Assembly: GCA_964007475.1 (NCBI GenBank)
Contig: OZ023275.1
Coordinates: 17,277,829 to 17,341,828, forward strand
Length of the DNA: 64,000 nt
Source: Hybos culiciformis
Taxonomy: Eukaryota; Arthropoda; Insecta; Diptera; Hybotidae
Direction of reading: 5' to 3'
Shown here piece after piece: positions 22,749 through 36,300 of this stretch (position 1 is its first letter; each line of letters begins with the position of its first letter). The notes beneath the pieces are model-generated. The model had not been told where the DNA came from and searched no databases. It was given only the letters and a program-made list of their open reading frames with translations. A program made the translations under genes and the position numbers.

Positions 22749-23762
22749 TTAGTCTATTTCTTGAACTTCATCCTCATCATCACTACACCTGTTCGATTCA
22801 ACATCAATAGCCTTGCTGTCTTCGTCATCAACTTCGTTTTCATAATTTTTGCCATAAAATCTAGGCAAATTTTGGGGCGAATAATTTGAATTGATTTTTG
22901 CATCATTTTCTTTTGCTTCACCACCTAAATCATAATATTTATTTGCTTGAGATAAATTTAAAATTGTCGAAGCTTTTGGTGTTGGAACACTAAAAGCCGA
23001 TGCATGCCTATTTTTGCCTATTCCATCTGAACTATTTTGTTGAACAACGTTATTATTATCAGTTGAATTTGCCAAGGCAGTTGTATTTTCTAATGATCCT
23101 GTGTTTTCTAACGGTATTTTCTTTGGTGAAAAATGACCCGAAACACGAAGATCTATAAAAAAGTGCAACGGGTCTACATAAGGTGGATAAAGATTTGGAT
23201 ACCAATTACTTATTGGCGGTGCTGGTAATACTAAATCTGATGCAGGCAGAGATGCAATTGGAGGGTCTGGAACAGGTAAATTGGTTGGTTCATTGTTTTT
23301 AGGAGAATTCCGTTCAGTGATTTCTGTATTTTTAGTAGGAGGATCAGTTTTTAATTCTTTAATATCTTTGGAATATTTTGATGAAATGGGGTACAATTGT
23401 TTATTCGTTAATTCTAATGGCTTATCAGAAGGTTTTTCTTCTAAAACATCTTTTCGCTCTTTAATGTGTTCATAATAAGGTCTATGTTGGCTCCATGACC
23501 GCTTTCGAGAACGTCTGGCCAGTGCTGCTTGTTGTAACTGAAGATTTCTTGCATTCTCATTGGATCTTGCTTGAACCAAAGACCTTAGCATGTCACTGAA
23601 AAAGAAATTATTATTGCCAATTGGTGCTGAGTACATATATGGTGGTGTTGCCGCTAAAAGTCTGCTTACAAAATCTTGATTTCGCATTTCTTGATGACTT
23701 ATTTTACGTTCTTTTGGCGGTGATGATTGTCTGGATTGTTCTTCTGTCATAACACAATATTT
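22749..23762 (-). CDS. Unrecognised disordered protein with conserved-looking islands (3' exon)
   Basis: The large 3' exon begins after a good acceptor (TTGCAATTTCAG) at 23762. An in-frame ATG at 23750 (MTEEQSRQ) gives 333 residues; if an upstream exon joins in phase 0 the protein is longer. The chain is mostly polar and low-complexity, with two blocks that look constrained. One is a hydrophobic segment around RLLAATPPYMYSAP and FFFSDMLRSLVQAR. The other is WYPNLYPPYVDPLHFF followed by IDLRVSGHF. Between them are a basic patch (ARRSRKRSW) and KPLELT, which resembles the CtBP-binding PxDLS/T motif. The C-terminus is acidic (CSDDEDEVQEID). Together these suggest a nuclear regulator, perhaps a corepressor-binding transcription factor such as the distal antenna type, but I see no DNA-binding domain and assign no name. 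AATAAA hexamers lie at and just after the stop. It is in tandem with NCBP1, ending about 1.1 kb upstream of the NCBP1 start. Confidence 0.75.
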   Translation of the reverse strand, partial: KYCVMTEEQSRQSSPPKERKISHQEMRNQDFVSRLLAATPPYMYSAPIGNNNFFFSDMLRSLVQARSNENARNLQLQQAALARRSRKRSWSQHRPYYEHIKERKDVLEEKPSDKPLELTNKQLYPISSKYSKDIKELKTDPPTKNTEITERNSPKNNEPTNLPVPDPPIASLPASDLVLPAPPISNWYPNLYPPYVDPLHFFIDLRVSGHFSPKKIPLENTGSLENTTALANSTDNNNVVQQNSSDGIGKNRHASAFSVPTPKASTILNLSQANKYYDLGGEAKENDAKINSNYSPQNLPRFYGKNYENEVDDEDSKAIDVESNRCSDDEDEVQEID

Positions 23763-25910
23763 CTGAAATTGCAATGAAATTATTTTTTTACGATTAACAT
23801 GTTTTAATTTTAAGAACATTTTTTACTATTCTATTGATTTATTATTATTTCTAATTATTTTTATAGTTAAATACAGTATACCGTAGTTACCAAAATTAAG
23901 TTAATATAAAAATTAATGAGAATTAGAAATAAAATACTTTGCACAAAAATGATTTTGAATTAAATATTTGTGTATTTACATTATTTTTGTCCATATAGTA
24001 TTTTGAAAGTTTATTTTATATCAAATTATTTAATAATTATAAAAAAAATTGTATTACATATTAATTTCTATTATATTGAATTCTCAAATTTCCTGCATTT
24101 TATCAGAATTTGTTAAAAAATTATATCTATAATATTTTATAATATAAAAATATAATATAATATTTTATAATCGTTTTTTATTTTATTTTCACATACCTAT
24201 ACTTAAATCAACCTATTTTTAACAATAAAATAATAACATGAATTTATTTAGGATAATATGAAAAATAAATATTTTAACAGACTACAAAAAAACTACTTGT
24301 TATATTTGCAAAAAAAAAACATATTTCTTAAATCTCAATGGGAGGTTTTCTTTTTATCTAAGAAAATTTATATTCTGAAGATGCTTAAAACATTTCCATA
24401 AGGAAAATTTACTTAGTTTTCATCAACTTCCTTAACTATGTTCTAAGGAGACGACTGAAATAATGAATATACAATAAAAAATTAAATTCTTTTCAAAAAT
24501 GAAAAAAGTTATGTACATGTATATTTGAGAAAATATACTTAATTAATTACAGATTTAAATGTATTCTATAGGGGTTCGGATTTTCATATATAGTTGAATT
24601 AAATAAATATTTTGAATCTCTAGTAAAACTATTTATAATCGAGTTGTTTTAAATCATGGGGTAACGAAAATTTGACCAGAGTTCTATAATATTTTTTTGA
24701 TTTTCAAAATATTTAATCCATTATTAGATAACTATCATTAATAGTGTGTCGTTAAACTTTCAACTTATATACCTATATTGTAATTATGCCAAAGATATAT
24801 TTTTGTTTTATTTTGTTTATACATATATTAACAATTTTTTTATTATATACATATTCAATTTTAAATTATGTTAAAAAATATTCATCAAATGGTTTTTTTT
24901 TATTATTTTATTATACATATATACATTTTTTTCTATCTAGACAATAATATTTTTTCGACTCATTAGAGTTGAATACATATGAAAAAAATCCATTATTATT
25001 ATTTTTCGCTTTGTGCAATTTAAAACCAATGTTCTTTTTATAAAATTTTAAATAGAGAAATGCTGCTAGCTAAAAGCGGTTTCCTTCACAATAATAGAAA
25101 TCTATAGTAGCAGGAATTTGAGTGACAGTAAATTGTAGATTTGAACACGTCTATCTATCTTTTATGGTTTGAAAATTGTGTCTACTTTTTTAAAATAAAT
25201 TATTTTTCTTTTTTTACATATCTGAATTTTTTCAAGTTAGTTATTTAATGCAATTTCTAATAAATTCACTAAATCCTGAAAAAAAATTTAAACTTAATAT
25301 TTGATGTGGCTATAAAATTATGCTAAACTTACTATACCTAAACACTATAAGTTCAATGTTACACAAGTCAGCAGAAGCAGAATGATTGTATTTGTCTAAG
25401 TTTGTTCGAAATCATAATTTTCTTTTAATCAGAACGAATGTTTTTTTCCCTCATTTTTTTACATTATATTATTGCAATTATATTTTTTTACGTACAAATT
25501 CAAAATAAAAAAAATTAAATTTGTGTTTCAAACATTTTACTTACAAATAATACATTATCGAAACAAAAGATTTAGGATTTCTACAGTTTATTGTAGATTT
25601 TTAGGAAGTCTAATGTTGAATATAGTAATATACTTTCAAAATATTAGTGTTGTTTACTTATTTCTAAAATAGTATAAGCTCTATTTAGATGATTTTGATA
25701 TAACAAATTCATGTAAACAAAAAATATAAAATAATATGTCCAAATAGTTTTATCGATTCAAAATAGTTATTCAGTAATTCAAACATTTTTTTAAATCAAT
25801 CATTGTTTTCCTTGTTTAAGATGGTCTGAATTACCTCCTTCATTTTTTTTATGTGCAATAATAATAAAATTTTCTACATATTTCTGCTATTTAATACTAC
25901 TAGTTCGAGT

Positions 25911-26039
25911 ATGTTTCCATATGGATAAATTCAGATAGAATTACAGTTTCATTCAGTTGAATATTTAATATTGATTTAACTCCTGTTTTGATGGAGTTGA
26001 ATTCAATTTCAAGCCGAGTTTAACTCTTCCTGGAAACAT
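25911..26039. repeat. Imperfect inverted repeat, possible MITE remnant
   Basis: ATGTTTCCA at 25911-25919 is mirrored by TGGAAACAT at 26031-26039. Inside, GAGTTGAATTCAA-type motifs and an AACTCC/GGAGTT stem repeat in inverted order. The arms align only patchily, so this is either an old MITE or a chance structure. Confidence 0.3.
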
Positions 26040-27367
26040 GTAATATTATATTGTTACGATAGAGTTACACTTATAAATATATTAAATAAATTTTTTAAAT
26101 CTTTTAAAGAAAAAGCAGACGTCGTCGCGTCGATTCTATAAAAATACATTGTAAATAAAAGTTTTTTAAGAAATCACTTAATTTTTTTTTGTCGGCCCAC
26201 TGCAAATGAATTATGCATTTCAAGTAATTAAAAACCATTTGAAAAGTATAAAGAAAAATATTTTTTTCAAGTTCTTTTTTTTTGCATTTTACTATTTTAC
26301 TTATAAATCCTTTAAGAAAAAACATAAAAAAAACATCAAATCTTTCATACTAACTTTTTGTTGAAGGGAAAACTTTTTCAATAAATAAATAAAATAATGC
26401 CTTGAAAAGAATATATTTGTATATAAAGAATATTTGTGTATCTTAGTTCTAATGTCTTTAATGTCGTAATAAAGTAACACAGTTTGTTTTCTCAAAAACA
26501 GAAACATATACTTATATTATAGATACACTACATTTTTTTCACTAAAAAAAGTTCCTATTAAAATTTATGCATATTTTAGTACTGCTACAGCAAATCAATA
26601 ATTTTGAAAACTTCCGATTTAACAAGAAGTTCAATCGTTTGGTGTCCCCCGTTTCTGTTGTTGCTTGAAAAGCTATTTTCCTTGAGAAGAAAAGCCTGAA
26701 TTTTGTTATCAGTTAAAAAAAGAGAATCTTCTCTCTAATTTTATTTGTTACAAAAATTATTATAAACAAACATTTTAATCCTCTTTTTGTTATAATTTTG
26801 ATTACAACAAACACATATGTACAATGTTGAGAGTTTCCAACAGCTAGTTAATAAAGCCTAAGGTGTTGACAAACGAATTGGAAATTATAAATCCAAAATA
26901 CGAATAAATCTTTTAAAAAAAATTAAATAATTGCAAAATTTTTGGAGGTCCAGAAAATAATGATAAAGTCAAGTATAATCATTAAATAATAAGATTATAA
27001 AAATTCTTTTCCATTTATCACTCACAATAAAAGGTGCAAATGAAATTTTTCTGTTCAAAATTTAATTAAAAATAATCTCTATCATGTTTGAATGCGACAA
27101 AAAATTAAATATTTAAGTTAAATCTTAATTAACCTTCTCTATTAAACCATTTTAACGATGATTTTATTACGGATTACCTATATACATTTTAATTTAAGAC
27201 TACATACTGCAATTTAAGTTTTTAATCTCAATAATCTGAAAAGGTTTTAAAAATTTTTAAGTCAAGTGTGGTGAGAGAACAATTGCTTATGAAGATTAAA
27301 AGCTTTTTCCCGCTTTAATGCACATTACGCTGTATTTTTGATTGAGAGAAGAAAAATGTCTATATAG

Positions 27368-30300
27368 TTACCAAACTATTATTTGAGCATCAATCAATGT
27401 TAATGTTTGGTGAATTACAAGTAGAAACATCAGTCTATTACGAATGTCAACATAATGTTTTTTATTTTGTAAAAAGTGGTCCAGTAAAGAAAATTCGGTG
27501 ATCAGAGAGTTTTATTCACACATATGTATATATTTTTTTTGTATAATTTTTGGTTAGTTAGTTTTTGAAGCTTTACATAAAATATAGGCCTTTGTTCTAC
27601 TACTAATTATATTTACCTTATTTTACTCAAATTATTGATTTATTTACAATGAAATGCGCAATGAAGTGTATGAATATCTTAATCTAATCTTGCCATTTAA
27701 TATTAAATGAATCATCTATAAAAGTAACAAAACCTGGACTAAAAGTGTTACAGTAGTATACATATTTCAAACAACAGTCCTCAACTGATTTATTTAATTT
27801 TAATACGATGATGGTAATATTATTTAGTTACTTTTTGTTTGTAATTTTATTTTTTTTTTGACAATATGGAAATTTTCGCTTGTTTCACCGGATGCTGTTA
27901 AAAATATGTAATAAAAAGGTTTTTTTTTTGTTTAAAATAAAAATTATTATAATAGTCAACATAAAAAAATTATTCTTACAGATTGCGGACATTAAAAAAG
28001 TTAAATTTTTATTTTTACAAATGACTGAGAATACAGAATTTAATTTTCATCAAGCTTCCCAAAGTATATTTGAAAGTAGAGTAGATTTACCTTTTTTATT
28101 TATTATAGTTTTAATTTCTTAAACATCAAACGAAAACTATTTCAATGAATTCAGATGGGCTTATATTTTTGATTTTTTTAAAATTATGAAACCAGATATA
28201 ATTTTTAAACGTTAATTCTTACTTTTTTTTAAAATAAAAAAAATTTTAAGAAAAATAAAGAATAAATTTTCTTTCAAATTAAGTTGAGTAATGAGCTAAA
28301 ATTAGTTTTTTTAAATGTAAATCTATATTAATAGGAATCCAGGCTATATATATGCATAGTAGGTACAGGGCCTATGATTTTTGGAATACAGTCTTAAAAT
28401 TAAAAAACCTGGTTATGATTAAACTTAATAAACCATAGTAATACTTTGAATCACCTTCTTGTTCAAATTAAGTATCCTCCACAAATTTACATAAAATTAA
28501 ATAACATACTTGATAATAATATAATTTTCATCAGGAATATATATAAGATATTGTTTGTGAGGGGATCTTTATGAAAATGTATTCAAATTGACACCATAGT
28601 GACAGCGAAATGATAATAAATTTATTCAAATAAAGTTTATTATTTTAAATAAATGTTATATTTTAATTTTTTAAACAATATGACGCTATTTTTAATAAAT
28701 AAAATATTTTATGCAGGATAAAAAAAGTTTGAAACCGCCAATTGAAAAAGTTTTTGTTTTTTTATTCAGGTTAATAAAAAATATGAAAATCAACTAAAAA
28801 ATTTTATGCAAATTAAGAGAAATCAAATGGAATGAGGAGAATCTATTTAATTGGAGTAACGCAAAATGTTTTTGAATTCTTTAAATTCTTAGTACAGCTT
28901 GAATTGATAAATATCTTGTTACACCAACATAATAAAAAATAACAAATTATAGATATAGATTATATAATGTTTCTCAAAAGCTCTTCAGATGTATTCTTTA
29001 ACTTAGACTGAGAAAAATGGTTTCCAAACCGTTTTTACTTGAACGTCAAATTCATTTTATTTTACATATATGCATTAATTATTATCTTCATGTATAAAAT
29101 TAGAAATCAAACTTCTCGGATTTATCCTTTCTATTTTTTAATTTCGAGAGAAGAAACTGGTAGTTAGACCTAGGTATATTACTTCAAAACGTATTAATTG
29201 CGTTAACTGAAGAGTTGACATTACCTTCATATGTGAAAAAATTAAATATTTTGTAATTTTAAAATATTGAGGAATTAAAAAAAATAAAATAAAGTTATTA
29301 CGAACTAACTACCATTAAATCGTAATTTAATAAATACGCAATTCTGTATTATCAATTGAATGAAAACGAAAACATGATTTAAGTTGATTTTACGATCATA
29401 TATCATATATTCAATTATTCAGCTCTTTTTTGGGCGAAAACGTTTTTGACGGTTCGTTCCATGGATTGGATTAGTGAAAAACATCATTTAGACCAATAAA
29501 TTATAAAATGAATTGTTTCTCATTTTCTAAGCTCTAGAGAATAAAAAAAACCTTTCTTGGCGCTTAAAATGATACCATTTCCATTTTTTAATTTAATGTT
29601 TTATTGATTAATCGAAACTATGAATATAAAAATAAAATTAAATTTTTTTGAATTAAAAAATAACGCTCCCCGTTTTCTTTCAAATTTTCCACATGGGAAT
29701 ACTCTAGGGATCAATCTGATAAAAATGTGTATAAATTTCAATTTGTTAATTCTTATTTATAGATATATTGAGCAATCTAATAAAACGATAAGTGTAACAC
29801 ATGATACCTTGTTAACATTTGAATGTTCCGAAAATAAAAATTGGTACGTACAATTGGTATTATAATCTAAGTTCTTATGTTGGGGCCTAACTCAGCAGAT
29901 GGAAACCATCAGAAACAATTATTTCATGAATGATCGATCGTTGGTTATATAATGTTTAACTTCCGTAATACCTTATTATATTTAATTATTTATTTATTCA
30001 GTCATATACTAAACTAAACTATTTTACCATGATATTTCTTTGGTTACGGGCACGCTTTAAAAATATATATATATGTCCTGTCCAATATATATACATGTCC
30101 TGCAATAACACTAATTTTTTTTTAATTTTCCATCCTTTTAGAAACCCATCTTCCAGAATAAGACATTATATTTATGTACAATATGATTTACCCGATTTAC
30201 CTACGGTCACAATATTCTCAAATTCTATGTATGTTTTTCCTTGATGTGATTAATACATAGTGGTTTAATATAATATATTAATAGATGAATTACACTACAA

Positions 30301-33300
30301 AGAAATAACTCAAACAAAGAAAATGATTAGGACTTAGGACGTAAAATGAAAATTGTGTTTACTTAACACATATCAACAAAATAAAACTCGACTTTCTTAT
30401 TTTTTGAACCTGAGTAGTGTTTTTCATGGACTTAGTTTAGAAAAATTGAAATAATCCAATAAGTAACGATGAAATTTATTTGTTATAGCATTATATACCA
30501 GTGTTTTAACTTAAATATGAACTTGAATGATTAATCAAGAAACTCAGCTACATACTTTGTTATTTGTCATTTTTTGTAGTTTGTTATTTTTTAAACCAGA
30601 GAAGTATTGTTCCATTAAATTGTGATTCCGTATTACATAAATCTCCTTTATTTGAACTTATTGCTACGAGATTAAGATCTTGATCTTGAAGAGTTTGCTG
30701 TTAATTTTCATCTTTTTTTTCGTTTAATCTCTAAGAAAATTAGATCTTGCTGTAGATGCAATTTATAATTTTTAATCAGGTCTTTTAAGCTTATATATTA
30801 ATATTTAAAGAATGCGACTTAACCACTGCGTCATCCAGCTATATGTATTAATAGAGCCTCTGTTTTTCGCCTGTGTCATTTCTCGTCGAGACAAGACTTC
30901 TCGACCAAATTCCTTCGAGATCTCGAGAAATCTCGAGAAATGTATTTTATTTATGAAAATATATAGTGAACCTGATTTCTTAACCGTTGTCAAAATTAAA
31001 TTAAAATATCCCGTACTACGTTCTAGATTTAAGATATTTTTATAAATAATATTACAAAAATTCGTTTAAACCAAATTTTTTTGTATGCTAGTCTCGACGA
31101 GAAGCATCATTGCTCGACGAGACGAGATATTAAAAAAATGATATTCTCGCGAGAAATCTCGAGGCAGAGACTCTATATTAATAATATTATATTTAAGTCA
31201 ATTTTGCTGATTATTGTTTATACAATTTTAACGTGTCCTTTAACACAATTTTATAGAGAGGGCTACTACATACATTACATACCTAATGTATTTACTATAT
31301 TTTTATTATCAAATAAATATATGAATGTATATATATAATATAGGATATATATTATATATAACAAGGGTTATATATAAAAATTTAAATTCACGTTGTTTAG
31401 GGATAATGATTAACATGATGGGGTCGTGACAAAAAGATATATACGATGATTCAATTGAGTATGCAAAAAGTTAGTGGTTGCAAATGATACGTTCTTTTAT
31501 TAATAAAAGGATCAACTTTTAATGTCTGTTCAAAATTTTAAGTATATTGTTGAAGGGTTTATGAAATATGAAGTTTTATTTCTTATATGTATATATAAGT
31601 TTAATGTAAATTACTTTGTTATGATAATTTTTAACTTATTATTTTTAACCTTTAGAAGTAAATTTTCAAAATCTCTATTTCTTCAATGAGTGAAAATTGA
31701 TGATTATGGTTTAATTTTTTTTACAATATCATCAAAAGCCTTATTAAAAAAAAGTATAACAAAAATTATATTGTAGTTTTTTTTTAGATTTACGTAAACC
31801 CTTTTTCATTTAAAAATTGAAAAATAAATTCATAATTGCTACTTAGTAATAATTCGATATTTTTTCACAAATTTGTGATTTGATTGGCTTAGAGTTTTTA
31901 AGAAGTATCTATCGATGCTAATTCCACATGATTAAAAATTGAAAGGAATAGGTTGATGTCCTTATTGATTAAATTTATTTGATAATTTCAAAATATTTTA
32001 TCTTTTTATATGTATGGTACGAAACTGATAAGTTGTTGGTATCCCTGTTAAATCCGTAGGCAGTTGATGTGGTCTTAATTAAAGAATAAAACCATAATAA
32101 AACAAAGGATAGGCATTGTAATTAACTTGTTTCTTAAATACATCAAAGTTGTAAGTTAAACAAATTCGATTTTTGGATCAATTAAAATAAGTCCAAATAT
32201 CAATTCGTGATTTTTATTACGATAAATCAACAATTTATAATGCAAAATAAAAATTTTATTATTTTAATCTCAATCAACATTAAAAATAAATAAAATTTTT
32301 GCGAATTCAGCTATAGTATGGCTTGAAAATAAACTATCGTTTGGAGGGAAGTCTTGAATCTCCTTTTATTTGCATTGGTTTCAATTCTATTTTTATCCAA
32401 TAAGTATTTATTTATATTAAAATTTCCGACGGGGAATTTTTGAGCAAATTTAAAATTCAATTGAATATATCAGAAACCGGAATCCTCAGATATTCCAGCG
32501 TAGCATATTGTCATTAACTTAGCTTATATTTTATAGGGAACGAAATGACCAGGACTTATGATACATATATAGACTTAGAACAAATTATTGTGCACAACAA
32601 TTAAATGTTATACAATTAAGCCTTGTAGTAGGTTTCTGACCCAAAATTATCTTAATATTTCGTTATTCACACTACCAATGTTAGATAGCTTTATTTTCAC
32701 AGTTTTTTTTATGTTGTATACTGCCTATGCGTTCGATGAACTTTTTTTCATCTAAATTAAATTATTAAGACATTTTTTGACACTCCAATTCCTAAACAAA
32801 TTCAAGTTATATCACAATCTTAATAAGTTTTAAAACCTTTTTTTTTGTTTGATTAATTATGAATTTTTTAATTTGTTGATTTTATTTTTATTTAATCATC
32901 AAAACTTTATTTTTATTCAATTTTGTTAAAAAAAAATCTCACCTTTTTTTTAACGAATTATTTTATTTTATTTTTCTATTCTGATCGTATGTTATTTATT
33001 TTTTATGATGGTATTTGATAGTGTTGTTTTTTGCTTCAAATGTAAATATGATTTTTTGGTTTGTTTATTTTTAATGCTAAAACCGCCGGAATAACATTCG
33101 TTATTTTCTTTTTTAAGCCTTTTTTTATTTCTTTTTTTTTTAGCTTAACAGATTTTTTCAACCAAAACGACACTTCTTATTCTACAAAAAAAAAACAATT
33201 TGTTCCGTCTCCGATGACAGTTTAAAATCAAATGAATCACATCTACAATAAAAAATGATTATTTAAAAATTATTTTCTACCATCAGGATTCAGGATTCTT

Positions 33301-36300
33301 TTTTTTTTACAGCATCCAGCAGCAACAACAATTCAAAAAATTATGTGTTTTTATTAATAAACGAGAAAGGAAAAAAACAATTTTTTTTATCCACCCTTCA
33401 CGATTAAAGAGGTGGTTTTTATGTATTCAATCCATCTTTGATTGTAATTCCATTTTTCAATTATCTCTTAGCTTTGAATTCGAAAGTTAATTCCAATTTA
33501 AAATTTGACAATTTTCCTTCGTCGGAAATTATTTAATCTATCAACTTAAATAAATATAATCTTCAGTTACATTCATTAATATTACATTAAAAAAAGCTCA
33601 AAGATATAAATATATCAGTGGACTTGTGACTTACCTGGGTAAACCACAACTTGCATGTATAGTGTGAACAGGTTCAATTTCATGACATGACACAACAATG
33701 TAGAATTTAGAATTCTGAGTAGTGGTAATGGTACAGAATAACGATTTCGCTAGAATAACGCCTGCAATTCGTAAAAGGATAAAGAAATTCTAGCCCAACA
33801 ACCGCAACCGAACTCACATTTTAATGTCATATAACTTCAGCTTAATCGAAAATACTAAAGTAAGTTTTTGTTTTATGAAAAAACGAGTTACTTTCATCTG
33901 CCACTGTTTTGATTGAATAAACGATTTAATTGGTATTATTCATTATTAAAATATGATTTTAAATTTTGGTCCTAGAAAGGCTTCATTTCGTAGAAACAAT
34001 TTAGTTCAATATTGTAGCATTATTTAAAAACAAATCTAGAACTCTTATTCAAATACATTGTAAGTTGAGTTAGGGTGTAAATGATCCATTGATTTTTAAA
34101 ATTATTATATGTATTATTTTTTCCTTCTATGAAATTGCTAAAGGGAAGAATGTCGTTTATAATGCATACTTATTGCATTATCCTGTTGTTGCGCTTTACA
34201 CCACCACACAAAACCACTACCGGTTGATTATTATTATACGATACCTCGTATCTTTATCAACATCATTTGAATATTACGAACAGAGAATGGAAATTTATGT
34301 GAAAACAATTTTCTATTTTAGATTTTTTTTTTGATTTTTTCTTTTTTTTTTGCAAAAAAGAAGTGTAGAAAATTTGAAATGAAAAAAAAAAGTGATGCAA
34401 CAACAGACTATTAAGAGCTTTAAAATTTGAAATAAATATACTTTGAAATTAAAGTGATAAATTGAAAAGGATTCACTAGGACAATTTTAAACCTACGGGG
34501 TAAAGAAAAGGTACATTTAAAAGAAAATCTCTTTGACGAAAATTTTCAACTAAATCATCTTTGATTCTATTATAAGTTTGGGTTTGACATAAAATTTAGG
34601 TTAGAAGTCCTATTGACTTAAATATAATATTATTCGAATGATATTACTACATTTTTCATAATAAAAACTAATAATATTTACCTACATAATTATATTTTTT
34701 TTTTTTATTTAATTAAATGATTAAGAATATAGATCAAATTTAGAGTTTACATTTAAATATGAAATCTGATTTTGTTGTTTCATCAGAATTAATGTTTTAT
34801 TTTAGTTTCCAAATAATACTGTTCCAAACATTGCAGTTTTAGAACCAAAAATGTTATATCAATAATCACAAGTACTCATCAAATAATAAAAAATAAAAAA
34901 ATTAATATAAAAGCTTCCGGATAAAATTATAATAGTGCAGTATGAAATTTTGTTGTATGCAGAAATTCTTTAAAACTATTGGGATGTGGCTTTCTTTTTT
35001 CTTTTTTTTTTAAGAAAATTTGTCATGGTACATAAAATAGAAAAAAAATATGTAATTTTGAAATCTTTATTAATAAAATATTAGAATTAACAAAATATTT
35101 AAACAATAATATAGTTTTGAATAGATTTACGAATAAGGAAAAAAACTTAATTACTTAATTAACAATAAATTATACACACATAACAATTACCCATCTCTTA
35201 AAAACCATTTAGGTTTCGTTAGAATAAATCGAAATTTAGTTTTCATCACATCGCAGCGTCTAATGTTGGATTAGCAAAACTTACGTATAATTATGTTTTC
35301 ATTAAAAACTGGCGGCGGGCGTCGCATAGGTGAAATTAATAGTTACACTTATGTGATGTATGTATACACAATTCGAATTTTAATGTGGTGTGATAAAAAT
35401 TAAGTTTTAAAAATTTTCTAGAAACAGCTTAATGAAGTTATTAAAAGAAAATCTGAATTTATAAAAAAAAAATCACTGTTCTAATGATTGATGTAAACAT
35501 AATTTTTTTTTGCTGGTTTTTATGTAATAAAAAATGCAAATTTTTTTTTTTCTACATGATGATGACAATGAATGAAAAAAAAAATAAAAGTGAATAAAAC
35601 ACACATTGTTCATTCCATATTATATAGTTGAATATTATTTTATTATGTTGTTGTTGTTTCGCAATCATTATTTCTTCTATTAAAAAGGAAAATTCGATTT
35701 CATATGAATTTTGTTCTATAGTCCTTTTGCAAGGATATTTGTACGTATCTACCTAAAAATTAAAAAATAAAGATAGCTCATCAGGAGGAGAACAATTGCA
35801 AGAAATATTATGCTTCAAATCTGTATATCTATCTAAGTTAATTTTCTCACAAACCGAGCCTTTATTATGATAACTAATTTTTTTATTGGCATGTTTCTGA
35901 GACATAATCCCTGGGAAAGATGATTTGTGATGCCACTCAATTTTGATAATTATACAATTGGTTAATATTATTTAATTATTATAAGTATGATAGAGAATAC
36001 ATTTCTGAAGAACAAATCGAGTAATTTTTTCCGATGTGTCCTCCAAATTAACTAAAATTGCAATACAATATTATATGTAATGCTATATATTACATATACA
36101 TAGGCATGGCAAATACATTCTTATATGTAAATACTTGTGTATTACATTAGTTTTGCGTGCCAAAGGATACTGCTAAACAGCTAAACATTAGCTTGCGATT
36201 TCTGCCTAAATATGTATCACCCAAAATATAAGAAAAGAAACATTGGAAAAACTTTCTATTTTAAGAACTTACCTACTAACAAACTACTTAAACTATAACT

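Noticed and set aside
27981..28122. Plus-strand open segment after TTCTTACAG (IADIKKVKFLFLQ...)
   Set aside because: Its phase does not join to the other candidate exons without a stop, and its composition is dominated by A/T-rich codons.
29763..29843. Open plus-strand segment YIEQSNKTISVTHD... with a GTACGT donor
   Set aside because: Joining it to the next candidate exon at 30142 creates TGA at the junction, so it was left out of the model.
34089..34334. 81-codon plus-strand frame with a hydrophobic start resembling a signal peptide
   Set aside because: It begins at TTG rather than ATG, other frames are also open, and neither end has a fitting splice site or family motif.
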